Origin: Stomoxys calcitrans
Taxonomy: Eukaryota; Arthropoda; Insecta; Diptera; Muscidae
Reading direction: 5' to 3'
DNA length: 64,000 nucleotides
Assembly (NCBI RefSeq): GCF_963082655.1
Contig: NC_081556.1
Coordinates: 68,247,227 to 68,311,226, forward strand
Shown here: positions 53,158-64,000 of the stretch, piece after piece
Layout of the letters: every line of letters begins with the position of its first letter
Position numbering within the stretch: position 1 is the stretch's first letter
Notes under the pieces: generated by a model
What the model was told of the DNA's origin: nothing
Database searches by the model: none
Seen by the model: only the letters and a program-made list of their open reading frames with translations
Position numbers and translations under genes: made by a program

Positions 53158-55085
53158 ATGTATGTTGTTGTTGTAGAAGTTTGTTGTGTTCTATCTTTCG
53201 TTTGCTTGATTCCGTTGAGTGTCCAGATCCAAGAAATCTGCGACTAAGTAGGGTTTCGTTCAGAGGCATCTGCTACCGTGTCTGCATGAATGTTGTCTAG
53301 ACTTGCTTGATATACCGTTTAAGATAGAGGTTCTCTCTTGCAGCGCTGAATCTCATGCTCTAGATCATGTAGATCTACCTTAAGGCTTCTGGATACCCAT
53401 CCACAAGATGATGATTAAGATGGTCTCTGCGATAACAGCCCAAAAGGTATTGCTTAGACAAAATGTAGTTATGTCTCCGCACTGGTACGATCTTTATTAT
53501 TGTTGTTGTAGCAGTGTGTTGAAAGACTTCCTCGAGGTAGACTGTGTAAGAGCTGTTTGGGACACTTGATTGTCGGAATCATTTCACCATCGACCATCAC
53601 ATATTTATTCCTAAATTCCACAAATGCAGTCTTCGAAATCCATGCTGGTGCTCGGCGAATCGAAATTCTCCAACGAGGCTCGGTAGGAATACAGATGAAA
53701 GAAGGGAGATTGGTCTACACGACTGCCCCTTACTCCGGTCTTTCCAGGCTTCATTAGCGCGATCATTCTGTCCATATTCCAGACGTCGGGTACTATAAGG
53801 GTGTTCAAAGGCAGGTTGAGGACAGTCGTAAGGTAGTCGACTCCAGGTAGATTCAGATTCTTCAGCATCAGTGTAGAGATTCTATCGGGCCTCAACGATT
53901 TGGATCCGCGGTAGATTGTGATGGCTGTCCTTCGGCTCGGAGACGACGGATATAACGAATAGTTCTCCTAGCCCTGCCACTCTTGAGATGCACAATGAAT
54001 TGACGGTTGAACAACCTCGCGCATATCTTCAAATCAGTCACAGTTACGTCACCAAAAGTGACTGAGGTCCTGTCATCCCCGTCTAGCGGGGTTCGAGAGT
54101 GACTTAACAATGGATCGCAGCTTGCTTAAACCGGCACATAAGTTGCATTGCTCCAAGTGTTCCAGCAACAAATTCCACTTATGTTTGTTGACTATCCTGT
54201 TTATTTCCAGATTCAGCTTGATAATTCCGGTGTTAGTGGGGTCCGTACAATGAATCCCATAACTCTCGTCTGCGTGTACCACTTCCTGTGCCGGCAAATT
54301 GGCACCCACTTGGGTTCCTTAAACGGCTGGTATAAAGCGAGCGGCTGCTGCGTAAATCGTGTCGCGGAATTTCCTTTCGGCAACTAGCACATGTGAGGGG
54401 GTTTATTAACGTCCAGCACTTAGAGGTTATGAAGTCGGGTGATCGGCCGGTGGCGAAAATTTTGAGGAGGTGGTCTGATCCCAAAGAAATGACGGCTTGC
54501 CAGCATACGTCACTCAGGAGATCAGGGGATGCAATGGAAATGTCTGGCGAGCTGCTGCACCTCTTCATAATCCTAGTGGGGCTATCCTCATTCATCGTGC
54601 TAAACGTGGAGCCTTCAATCTGCTCTGCCAAAGCTATGCCACGCTGGTCGTTACCTAGGGGAGAATGCCAAGAAGTGTGATGCACTTTAAAGTCTCCTAG
54701 AACCAGACGATTATGGTCCGACAATAGCCCACTTATGTCGGGCTTGTGAGCTTGGCCATTAACTGGGTCACAGCTACCAACCGGCGCTATGTACACGTTG
54801 TGTAGCTATATCTCGGCAGTACCAGACCTGACTACTATCCAAGGCGCAGGCGAGATTGTCTACACTGCATGGAATGGTGTATCACGAAGGCCAATCCCCC
54901 ACCTCCTTTCCTTAAGCGATCCTTACGCAGCACATTGTATATGTGACAACTGTGCGGGCTACAGGTGTTTGTCAGCTTTGTCTCCTAGATCGCGGTGTCC
55001 AATATGTTCTTCCGACTCATAAAATTGTCTATCTCGTCCATCTTGCCACGGAGACCGTTGCAGTTTAGTTGCAAAATTGATACGC
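53158..55085 (-). mobile_element. LINE-A, decayed minus-strand copy
   Basis: The tail complement TGTTGTTGTTGTAGAAGTTTG starts at 53162. The C-terminal region is at 53200-53490. A TTATTGTTGTTGTAGCAGTGTG insert (about 53495-53550) looks like a mini-A tail. RT is at 53555-53900, the linker at 53900-54390 and the endonuclease at 54390-55080. Most of RT is deleted. Multiple stops. Confidence 0.8.
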
Positions 55086-55486
55086 CAATATGCATGACAA
55101 AACGGCGGCCAGGCGGGCTAGAGAGTTCCCTCTAATCTGCCATTTAAAGCTATAGTTATCAAGAATGGCAAAAGGACTATGTGCCTGAAGATAATTTAGA
55201 CACATTGAAAGTGTTAAAGTTAGTGTTAGTGCCACAATAGGTGCTCAACCGTCTATAACTCATCCTCATCCCCATAAATCAAAGGTAAGTCCGTCTTGTG
55301 TCCGGCGTGACGTAAAATTTTGACATCGCAATGAGTGCGGTAGCTTCACCCCATCTGGGAGAAATCTCTTGAATACACCAAACTATCTCATATTGGTGAA
55401 TAGCACAAACTTTAACTTATCTTTCGGGAGATACATCAAGCCCAATGGCCAATCTTGCCACACACCATAATGACAACATCATCCTC
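55086..55486. other. intron spacer
   Basis: Nothing recognised; ends at the target site of a mini-A element. Confidence 0.35.
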
Positions 55487-55585
55487 AATCCCATGGCAGC
55501 CGGTTGTACGTACCGGATTGTCCCCATTGAGTGCTCCTTAGGCAAGGGCTGCCGACTCAGTGTACAACACACTGCTACAACAACG
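55487..55585 (+). mobile_element. mini-A element, copy 3 (complete, with target duplication)
   Basis: 99 bp from AATCCCATGGCAGCCGGTTG to CACTGCTACAACAACG, flanked by TCATCCTC (55479-55486 and 55586-55593). The first ~70 bp follow the LINE-A 5' end and the last ~20 bp its 3' tail. Confidence 0.88.
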
Positions 55586-55593
55586 TCATCCTC

Positions 55594-56390
55594 GTACCAA
55601 ACAAACGAGAGCTTCAAAAAGTCATACAAAACCCCTCTGTTTAAAATCTTCCTTTTTTGAGGCCATTAGTAGTACGCTAATTATTCTGCAGCATTCAACA
55701 TCAGTTTCACTTGCTAGCTATCTACCGCTATAATAGCCTTGAAAACTATGCCTTCTTTATGGTTTTGTGGGTTAGCCTTCGAGCTAATGGGAGTTTTGTA
55801 CATTTAAAATTTTTTTCTGGCTTGACACTCAAAAATAAATAAACTTCTTGCTCTTATTGGTCGAAGCAAATTTGAAAAGTCACGGCGCCTTGCTTACAAA
55901 TTTTGACATATCAAGTTCCAAAAAAAAGATGCTTTGTTGTAGCAATTCGCCGATGCTTCCACCTTATTTAATATGCCTTGGATATGTCAAAATGTGTAAG
56001 TAAGGCGAATAAAATTCGATTCGCCTTGACATTTTCAATTTTCGGTGAATTTGATTCAACCAATCAGAGCCAGAAATTTATTTATATTTGTGTCTAAAAG
56101 AAAAAAAACATTTGAAAATTTCCATTAGCTCTAAAGGCTTTTCCTATAAAACCAGGTGGCAGGTTTAAAAAATTTTCTCTAGCTATAGTAGCGCTGGGCA
56201 CATGGAGATGCGAACTAACCCAGGATTTGTGGAAATGAGGAGTTATAGACGGTTGAGCAACAATTGTGCTACTGCACTGAAACTGAAATACTCTTCCTAC
56301 TAGTCTTAAAAACATATCAGTATGTCAACAAACTCTTAAGTCGAAGCTAATCCAACATTTATTATAGGCAACTCGATTGAATTCGTTTTC
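55594..56390. other. intron spacer
   Basis: AT-rich, no clear repeat boundary. GCCTTGCTTACAAATTTTGACATA (55886) and TATGTCAAAATGTGTAAGTAAGGC (55983) form a partial inverted pair about 120 bp across. Confidence 0.4.
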
Positions 56391-56398
56391 ATCACTGA

Positions 56399-56400
<2 letters not shown>

Positions 56401-56455
<55 letters not shown>

Positions 56456-56554
56456 AGCAGTGTGTTAAACACTGAGGAGGCAGCCCTTGCCGATGAAGAA
56501 ATCCATCGGGTCAATCCGGTACGTACAACCGGCTGCCATGGGATTGGTTGTTGT
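56401..56554 (-). mobile_element. mini-A element, copy 4 (complete, long TTG tail)
   Basis: Minus orientation, flanked by the 10-bp duplication ATCACTGATG (56391-56400 and 56555-56564). The tail complement has about 17 TTG triplets (56402-56454), then TAGCAGTGTGTTAAACACTG, the complemented head (GGCAGCCCTTGCCGATGAAG ... CGGCTGCCATGGGATTG) and 8 extra bases GTTGTTGT before the duplication. Confidence 0.9.
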
Positions 56555-57004
56555 ATCACTGATGATATCTCACATTTGTTGCTTCTTCTTGGTGTTTGAA
56601 CGGATAATTGAGCGTTAGACTATGTAACTAATTCAAAAAAAAAAAAACAATTTTTTTACATTCAATAAATTTGTTTGTTTTTTCTTTTAGTGATAGTAAT
56701 ATATTAGATTTTAATATTGATTTTTGTATTATGAAAAATTGAAAATTTATTAATGTAAAGTCCGGGTGGGCGATGTATGATTAATAAAAAAATTTATAAA
56801 TTGCGGAGGTAGTACCGGATTATTGCTAAACGAATACCTTTTTTCCTATCTATATTATCTTCTCGCCATTCTTGACTATAGTCAAGAATATAATATACTA
56901 TAGGCGCTTGAAATGGCAGCTGAGCTGTGTTTTCTTGAGCTTTCTGAATCTTTTTTCGAGGGCGACATAATGAACATGATGCGATTGGTCATTTAAAGGT
57001 GAGG

Positions 57005-57190
57005 TTGACAATATCGTTCATATTCGCTTTCTAGTCGCTCATAGAAAATATCCTTGGTCTGTTCGTTCTTGACCCGCCGGATAATGGGCGCAAATAAGAC
57101 TGACGTTGAAGAGGTGACGCCCCATATTATAGCTGCGATGAACTTGGCTGTGTATTTGTGGTTAGTGGGAGACTGGAACATCGGTATAAA
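57005..57190. pseudogene. two RTE endonuclease scraps, head to head
   Basis: 57005-57115 read on the minus strand gives APIIRRVKNEQTKDIFYERL and ESEYERY, matching the RTE at about 23600-23680. 57118-57185 on the plus strand matches about 23453-23515 (TATAGCTG, TGGCTG, GATTTGTGGTTAGTCGAAGA, here GTATTTGTGGTTAGTGGGAG). Both derive from neighbouring parts of one endonuclease region in opposite orientation. Confidence 0.65.
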
Positions 57191-57431
57191 CAGTTTTTGA
57201 AGAATCTCGACACAAACTTTCCATTGTCAAATGATACACAATTGCACTTGAATAGTATGAGTTCAGCTAGCTGAAATGCCGATTTCATAATGAAACATTC
57301 AATTTTAAATAGCCACTTTAGGGTGTAATGAAGCACCCCGGGCCAGCTATTAAGACTATAAAGTAGATAAATGACTTACTATCAAAACAATAATAGCATT
57401 AAACTTTTTTATATTTTTGTTTTCTTTTTAG

Positions 57432-57499
57432 GTCCTTGCGGAGGCAAAACGACTGGCCAATCACGACTGTGCACATTTTTTGAAAATCTCGGATGGAAG
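57432..57499 (+). CDS. Ttd14: Ttd14 exon 2 (P-loop exon)
   Basis: 68 nt. Joined to exon 1 it encodes [18 protein letters not shown] then [14 protein letters not shown] is a Walker A motif (G-x4-G-K-T) for nucleotide binding. Acceptor TTTTTAG, donor GTTAGT, ending in phase 0. Confidence 0.9.
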
Positions 57500-60400
57500 G
57501 TTAGTTTACCTCCTATGCTTATTCCCTCATTCTACAAATGTTAGATAATGTGTTAAATAAATCATCAATTATTGTGAACACTTTAACGACATTAAATCAA
57601 TGGTTTTGATGACATTTTTAATACTAAAAGATAAATGAAAACAAACATTCAATTTATTTTAATGCTGGGATAATGTCCTTATAGAGCATTTTTTTTATTC
57701 TTCGTCATAGACTTCGTCTACAAGTATAAACAAACTCTTCTTAACCAATACATCCGCGACGTGAAATTAATGTTTGCGTTAGTAATAGTAATGTAAATAT
57801 ATAGAATTATTAAAATGTCAAAAGGTTAATTAATTAATTATCCTATGCTGAAAAATATACATATGTAAACGATAAGATACCTAAATTAAATAGTTTGCAA
57901 TTAGCAAGGATTCATATTTTGATTATTTTGAAATTCTTGCAAAAAACAAGCTTACGTGTTTGATTTTAGGACAAGGTTAATTAATTGTTGTTATAACTAA
58001 GGGAAATTGTACACAAATGAAAAGCAAAATAATATGGTCAACAATTTTTGGGTTTTCAAGATGTTTTAATTTATCAAAATAAATAAATATTTTCAAGAGT
58101 AATTCTTTAGAATGCTCTTTTTGAATAATACGAGGCCCTCCTTAAACCACTGTTCACTTGTCATTATTGTTTGACTGATTCTCTCCATTAGGAAGCGTTT
58201 AAGTTGGAAATCGGATTTACGACTGCAGTTGATTTACTCTTTGTAAGTAATGTTTAATGTTTCGTTACAGATATTAATTTTAAAATAATAATAGTAATAA
58301 TTATTTGAGTGCATAATATTCTCCATTAGATCACTGATCTTACGATATCACTGAAGGATCTCACTACTTCTCATGTTTGCTCCGCCTATAGTTCTGGGTT
58401 TGAATTTTTGAAAATTGAATAACAAATTGTGGAAAGAAGAATAAATTATATAGTTTTTCCAAGGTTTTATCGTGGCGTTCATGATGCTAAACGTCGAGTG
58501 CTATCTAATGTTAACCACATGTATAATGGGTATGTGACAAATGGAATAGTGAATTTCCGCTATTAGGCTCTGTGGTTAAGAGATCTTTTAAACTTTGTAG
58601 TAAGAAACGAACACTTGTTGGTTGTAGTGCTGTTATCTATTGCCTTTCAACTTATATAGGCAGTTATAAAATATCACCAACGGGACGGTAGTAGGTTGAA
58701 AAAAAAATATGAACTACTAAACAAAATCTAGGGCTGTTTCATTTAACCCCTAAGCGGATATTCTCGCTTATTTTGTATGGAGGAAAGTGCTTAATGTTAT
58801 CGCGGATAAGCGTCTAAATTAAAAACCATATGGTTTCATCATTCAATATGAATGACTTTTACTAAAAGAGGAATTATTTAAATACAAAAATAGCTAAGAG
58901 TTTTAATAAAATCACAATTTGAACTCCGAGAAAGATTTATGTATGATTGAAACTACTTTGCCACATGCTTTCGGATGGGTGTTCGTTTTCGGTAAAATAC
59001 AAAGCTTTTTGGGGGAAGAGCATTTTATTTGTCCAAAAGCTAGCGAATTCGCCAGATTGGTAAAAAAAACAGATCATCTTATGATGTTGTTTGGATGGTT
59101 CTTTTCAAGCAACAGAAGTGGAAATATCAACAAAAGTTTGGTAAATTACCCGAGGCCATATTATTTTGCTGTTTACTTAAGTACATTTCTAAACAAAGTG
59201 AAAATTGATATTATTTTAATTTCATGTCATTTTTTTAATTAAAGTTTTTAATTTAAGCTGTCGATTAGTGTGCGATGTAAAACTAAGGCTGAAATAGAAT
59301 CAGTAGCTTGAACCGATTCGTTGGGGATTTGCATTGAAGCTGTAGAAATAAAATTACAACATTTTCCTTAAATGACCAATATTACTAAACATATCGTCCC
59401 CTTACCACCAAAAAGATGTAAGTGACCAATGTTGAGATTTGCAGTCTTTAATTTTAATCATTTCATTTGAAACCGTTTCCACCTTCATTAACATTTTGTG
59501 TCGATAATGCAAACGTTATTATTTTACAACAAAAACAATAAAAATGTCACATTATATTCGCCAGACATAAGTATCTCAAAGAAATCAAGCAATAACTAAC
59601 AAGCATTAGAGCAGGGGTGCACAAAACTAAAATTTTCTTTACGCTAGCGTTGATCTCAATTCACACATATTTTTATTCTCTTGACCTCAGTCGTTCTTGA
59701 GAGAGCAACAAATGAATACGCGCGTGAGTGTACGCACAATTTTTCAATTTTCAAGTTAAAAACAATGTTTAATGCTAGACAAGAAAGGAAACGTTATATA
59801 ACCTTCTTAGTATTGTGTTTACTTAAAAAAACCTTCATTCGTTCTTTCAAACAATTAAATATATGTGCTTAAATCAAACATAAAATCTCATTTTCATTTT
59901 GTGCACCTCTGGATTGGAGAATGAATATGATGTTTAAATTTAAGGGGTACTAGTATAAAAGTGAGAATGAGTCTAAAATGAAAATTACACTGTATGTGTG
60001 AGATGGTCTCTTAAATTTTTTTATAATTCTCTCTATCAGTAAAAATTACTTTAGTTGACTAAATATTATGGATTTTAGTTTATCGAAAACATAATATTAA
60101 CGAAACCTATAGCACGTTTACATTGAAATTTTTGTAATCCGGATTTTACTAAATCCAGAAACAAATCCTGTTCGTTTACACTGCGTTTTTTGGGGATTTA
60201 AGTGACATACAAAAGCGTACATGCGTATACATGAATGTGCATATCACACACAACCATAAACAAGTCTTGAGAACAGTTGCATATTTTGGTACTTTTATCG
60301 ATTGTTCAGCCATGAAATCGGGTTTAATTGGGATTTAAATATAATGGGTTTTATTTTTGTATGGTGAAACCTCCAAAAAGACACATGATTTACCACTTAA

Positions 60401-60613
60401 ATCTAGAAAAGGCCATAAAACCGGATTTACTGGCCAATGAAAAAAATATTACACTAATGTTACATCTATACGGGACAAATTTCATATGTTGTCATTTCGA
60501 CCAAAAAATATGGTACAAATCCCATCCTCGTCTTCAGATGAAGAACTTTCTAGCAATGCATCTAATATGCCGTTAGCTAAATCAAACGCGTTTACTTTTT
60601 CCATTTTCATATA
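57500..60613 (+). other. Ttd14 intron 2, proximal part
   Basis: AT-rich. A 107-codon frame at 58919-59242 opens on TTG and has no recognisable domain. Around 60115-60195, CGTTTACATTG, AATCCGGATTTTAC, AATCCAGAAACAAATCC and CGTTTACACTGCG recall the GTTTACACTG MITE family. Confidence 0.4.
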
Positions 60614-60881
60614 AAGGGTGATTTTTTTGAGGTTAGGATTTTCATGCATTAGTATTTGACAGATCACGTGGGACTTCAGACATGGTGTCAAAGAGAAAGA
60701 TGCTCAGTATGCTTTGACATTTCATCATGAATAGACTTACTAACGAGCAACGCTTGCAAATCATTGAATTTTATTACCAAAATCAGTGTTCGGTTCGAAA
60801 TGTGTGACACCATGTCTGAAATCCCACGTGATCTGTCAAATACTAATGCATGAAAATCCTAACCTCAAAAAAATCACCCTT
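60614..60881. mobile_element. mariner-type MITE with ~80-bp inverted repeats and a transposase N-terminus
   Basis: 268 bp flanked by TA (60612-60613 and 60882-60883). The termini AAGGGTGATTTTTTTGAGGT...GACATGGTGTCA pair almost perfectly with the other end over about 80 bp. The interior (60727-60804) still encodes MNRLTNEQRLQIIEFYY and NQCSVRNV, the helix-turn-helix start of a mariner-like transposase, followed by a stop. An internal-deletion derivative of an autonomous mariner. Confidence 0.88.
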
Positions 60882-61013
60882 TATGTATTCTTTTAATATT
60901 TTGCCGCTTTTTTCCAAACGTTCCAAATTTTGTCTTCTATAAAAATTGTCGACAAAATTTGTTGAATGTTTGGAAAAAGCAAATTTTGTCTTCTATAATA
61001 ATTGTCTGAAGGT

Positions 61014-61165
61014 CACCGTGGCGCAGAGGTTAGCATGTCGGCATATGACGCTGAACGCCTTAAATCATTGATCTCAAACTTGAACCGGACAGCACTCATT
61101 GATATGTGAGCAGTTAGCCCCTATTACTTAATGAATTGTTCATGGGCAAATTTGCATTTACTGAA
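61014..61165 (+). mobile_element. SINE-1 copy, internally deleted
   Basis: AAGGTCACCGTGGCGCAGAG and GTTAGCATGTCGGCATATGA (head, A-box region) run into the body end CTTGAACCGGACAGCACTCATTG and TTCATGGGCAAATTTGC. The B box and the middle are missing. Confidence 0.7.
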
Positions 61166-61227
61166 TGTGATAAAACGACCAAACTGAAATGTTCAGTTGT
61201 AACTGTGCACCAAACAACCCCATACAA

Positions 61228-61277
61228 ATTTACCGTTTTTGGGAGTAGAGTACGAGTGTGATATCCAAATTTAGGGC
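61228..61277 (+). repeat. single unit of the 32-34 kb minisatellite
   Basis: TTTTTGGGAGTAGAGTACGA and GATATCCAAATTTAGGGCCA match the unit of the array at 32440-33900. Confidence 0.55.
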
Positions 61278-61289
61278 CACCACTGGCCA

Positions 61290-61770
61290 GCTAATACTTG
61301 AAATTCATGTATATCAAGTACTATTGAAGAAGATAAAACAAATAATAATGCGTTACGTTCGGCCGGGCCGAAATCCGATAAAAATCACTATTTATGAATA
61401 CAAGAAGTTTATTCTACATACAACAAAATACCATTATGGTCCGATCCAGACCATATGGGACAAGGGTTTTGAAGAGTCAAAGAAAACTTACAGTTTCAAA
61501 TGTTGGTATCTGGTAATAAGTACAATTTCTATTTCTCTGCAGGTAACAAATACGGCCCTTATTTGCCCAAGACATCTTTTATTACTGACTATATCAAATT
61601 TCAGCAAAAATCAAATAATAAATGCGTCTTCTTTGATTATAAGACTCAAATTCGAAAGATCGGTTTGTACGGCACTTATAGTAAGAAGCAAAACCGAGTG
61701 GATGTTTCACTTTTTGCATTCCTTTCGAATGTTAAAAATCAAAACTAGCAAAACCAATAATTTTTTTAGT
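61290..61770. repeat. muscid-type dispersed repeat
   Basis: CGTTCGGCCGGGCCGAA, ACCATTATGGTCCGATCCAG, TTGGTATCTGGTAATAAGTA and TCAAATTTCAGCAAAAATC. The 184-codon frame crossing it is not a gene. Similar blocks lie at 30121-30300 and 40021-40560. Confidence 0.55.
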
Positions 61771-63663
61771 TTAATGCTCTTCCAGTTATCATGTTTTGAT
61801 AATAATTACTGAACAAGAGAAAAGTACTGTAAAAAAAGAACAAACAATACTGGCACTTTCATGGAAATGGAATGGAAATGGAATTTTTGTTTTGATTATT
61901 TTTTCATTAATAATATTCCTTAAACCAGTTTGCATGAGCTGACATGTCTTCTATACATTTTAGAGTTAATTTGTCAGAAATTAAATAATTATACTGATGA
62001 AACTTTGTCTGTTAGATATTTAATTTAACGTGAATTGCTTCAATTTTCTGCAATTTTCTATAAGATTTTTGATGAAAATAGGATTCAAACTTTGTAGTTT
62101 CTTTCCTTCGACATTAGAATTTCGGATTTGATTAACATATTACCAAATCACTAAAAAAGGTGATTTTACTGACCAGATAAGTGTTTGTTTCGAGGTTTGG
62201 GGTTTACTAAGGGTTATTCAAATCAATTTGTTTTCGACGATATCTTGAAGTTATGCGACTTCCTAGCATCTAAGGGGATCACATTACACGACGTAAACGG
62301 TCCCATGTGAAGGTGTTTCTTTAAGTTGATATGAAACGAAATGTATTGTCACATGCATTTTCAAAGATAGCAACTCTAAAAGTTGCTAATACATACGAAG
62401 AATGAAATATGAAAAATGGATTTTGGAATAAATATGCAACTGTTTGATTCAAGCGACCGATGTCTATAAAAACTAAAAAACATTAGAGAATATATGCCGA
62501 TTAGAGCGCGTACTCTTCGTATTTAACGCACATAAGGAAAGTCTTATGAGTAGAGAAAGTGACAGCACATATCATGTGATAGCAACTTTAGATGGTTTCC
62601 TAGGCGAAGCCTGTGGTCTTGAAAACTGTGGTAAATAAAACATTGCAAGGCTACATTTATAGTTTTATTTGGTCTCTATATTAATAAATTTTACGTTTTT
62701 AGTCGTTGATTGCGATATAGTATAAAATCGCATTACATGTTAGTACATCAGATCGATTGTTAAACTCGATGCTTAATGCGGAAAAGACTTATAACAATAC
62801 TTTAAAAAATTATGCCTCCGAACATTTGAGGGAAAACGTATCTCTTGTTGGTGGGATACACAATGAAAATTTAAATAACAACGTTAATATGTTAATCATT
62901 ACACATTCACACTTTTTGCGCTACATTTATCAATATAATATATATACAATACAATATCTGAGTGAATGTGCCAATTTTGTTTGTACTTTTTTGCGGGGAC
63001 TTTTCATTTATGTTTTCAGAAATGATTATCCAATCGTGATAGCTGGAAAACGTTGGATATGGACGATATTTGGCGCATATGTATAGGGCTCTAATATGTC
63101 TGATCCAAATTTCAGCCAAATCGAGCAAGCTCACTTTCAAACTATGGTATTAAGTGCATTTAATTCTAAATTAGTTAAAACTAGGTCATTCAGGTGTCAG
63201 CGAAAAAGATGTAAGTAGCAAAAGTTTCGTTATCTTCATTTTATTGCATTTTATTTCTGTGTTACCATATGCATTAGCTGAAGAAATGGAACTCATGAAA
63301 TAATCATATTTCAGTCTATTAATTTAAATAAAAACCTTCTCCTTTAAAATTTTGATATTGGACTTACCCTTTTAGGTGGTAAAGGGACGATATGTACGCA
63401 CAATGCTCTAATTCTGTTTCAGCCTTTGAGAGGAATCATTTGATATTATTGAAAGAAGTTTGGGATATTTGAAACCATTCAAAAGTCTTAACTTAAATTG
63501 TAAAATGTTGGTAGTTTAAGCAAGCTCATGGAAAGTATGACAATTAAACTAATGACATATATTATTCCGCTCTCGATGAAATTAGCAATATGAGAATATA
63601 AATCTTCTATTCATTCAATAATAAAAGAAAACATACATTTTAAGAAAATATTCATATTTTTAG
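61771..63663 (+). other. Ttd14 intron 2, distal part
   Basis: AT-rich; no gene, RNA or repeat boundary supported. Confidence 0.4.
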
Positions 63664-63832
63664 GTGTTCAGAGTACCTGAAACTGCTACTGTATTACTCA
63701 GGTAACGTTTACGAATATCTCCCCAATTACGTCTTCTAACATCTTTTATTTTTTGTTTTTGTTATTTTGCAAATGTCTTAAAATATGTTTACAGTGGTGG
63801 TGTCAAGTTTTCCGATCTCACCGAAAAAGAAG
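63664..63832 (+). CDS. Ttd14: Ttd14 exons 3 and 4 (gene continues past window)
   Basis: Exon 3 (63664-63701) encodes [12 protein letters not shown] plus two bases. Exon 4 (63795-63832) completes Ser and encodes [12 protein letters not shown] plus one base. A 93-bp GT-AG intron lies between them. Donors GTAACG and GTAATT; acceptors TTTTTAG and TTTACAG. The order [24 protein letters not shown] follows directly on the Walker A exon as expected for the family. The remainder, including the CYTH-like part, lies outside. Confidence 0.88.
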
Positions 63833-64000
63833 GTAATTCAACCAAATATGTTCATAAATAGACACATAAGAAATTTCAACAAGATTCAATAAAGAATACA
63901 ATAAAAAGTTGACGACGCAACTGCCCAATTGGTTAAGCCAACACGTATTAATTAGATGCATTGCTTGTTTCGTTGTCGAGTTGCAAATTCAAATGTGTTT

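Noticed and set aside
58919..59242. 107-codon frame in Ttd14 intron 2
   Set aside because: Opens on TTG, has no recognisable domain and lies in AT-rich intron sequence; no splice context supports an exon.
61258..61812. 184-codon frame
   Set aside because: It reads through a dispersed muscid-type repeat (CGGCCGGGCCGAA) and a minisatellite unit.

Overview
The window looks like nuclear DNA of a calyptrate fly (muscid or blow-fly type). Three spliced genes have clear fly-type orthologues: the mitochondrial RNase P subunit TRMT10C (rswl), the kelch protein KLHDC10 (slim) and the P-loop protein Ttd14. They sit in a large excess of non-LTR retrotransposons, tRNA-derived SINEs, mariner-type MITEs and minisatellite-bearing repeats of the kind that fill muscid genomes. 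No rRNA gene, CRISPR array, LTR retroelement or prokaryote-style operon is visible. The species cannot be named from this sequence alone. Orthology calls come from reading the proteins, not from a search.

Layout. 1-3.0 kb is a decayed minus-strand copy of LINE-A. 3.4-5.2 kb holds a mariner MITE and a LINE-C fragment with RT and RNase H remains. 5.8-7.3 kb is rswl (+, three exons). 7.3-20.8 kb is intergenic and repeat-filled: SINE pieces, a minisatellite-bearing element at 9.9-11.8 kb, an RTE copy at 13.3-14.6 kb, LINE-D (intact 658-residue RT ORF, minus) at 15.2-17.4 kb, LINE-A and LINE-C pieces at 17.5-18.9 kb and a Jockey-like remnant at 19.2-20.3 kb. slim runs on the minus strand from 45.6 kb down to 20.9 kb. 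Its exons 2-3 lie at 20.9-21.9 kb and exon 1 at 45.0-45.6 kb, split by a 23-kb intron. That intron holds an almost complete RTE (23.1-26.1 kb), a full-length LINE-A with target-site duplications (36.2-39.8 kb), a second minisatellite-bearing element (32.1-34.1 kb) and many fragments.

Between the divergent slim and Ttd14 genes is a direct tandem duplication of about 1.9 kb (47.1-50.9 kb), plus two small inverted-repeat elements. Ttd14 (+) starts at 52,429. Four exons are visible, and the gene runs off the right edge. Its introns 1 and 2 (4.8 and 6.2 kb) carry a 210-bp AT microsatellite, a LINE-A remnant, two short LINE-A end-only elements and a 268-bp mariner MITE.

The three genes show no shared pathway; they act in mitochondrial tRNA processing, ubiquitin ligase or stress signalling, and photoreceptor trafficking. 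The most interesting material is the LINE-A system. The autonomous element has an N-terminal 2A-like NPGP motif followed by a PHD-like finger. It comes with a family of ~100-bp elements that keep only its two ends, and with an unrelated ~370-bp repeat (R370) that shares its CTACAACAACAAC tail.
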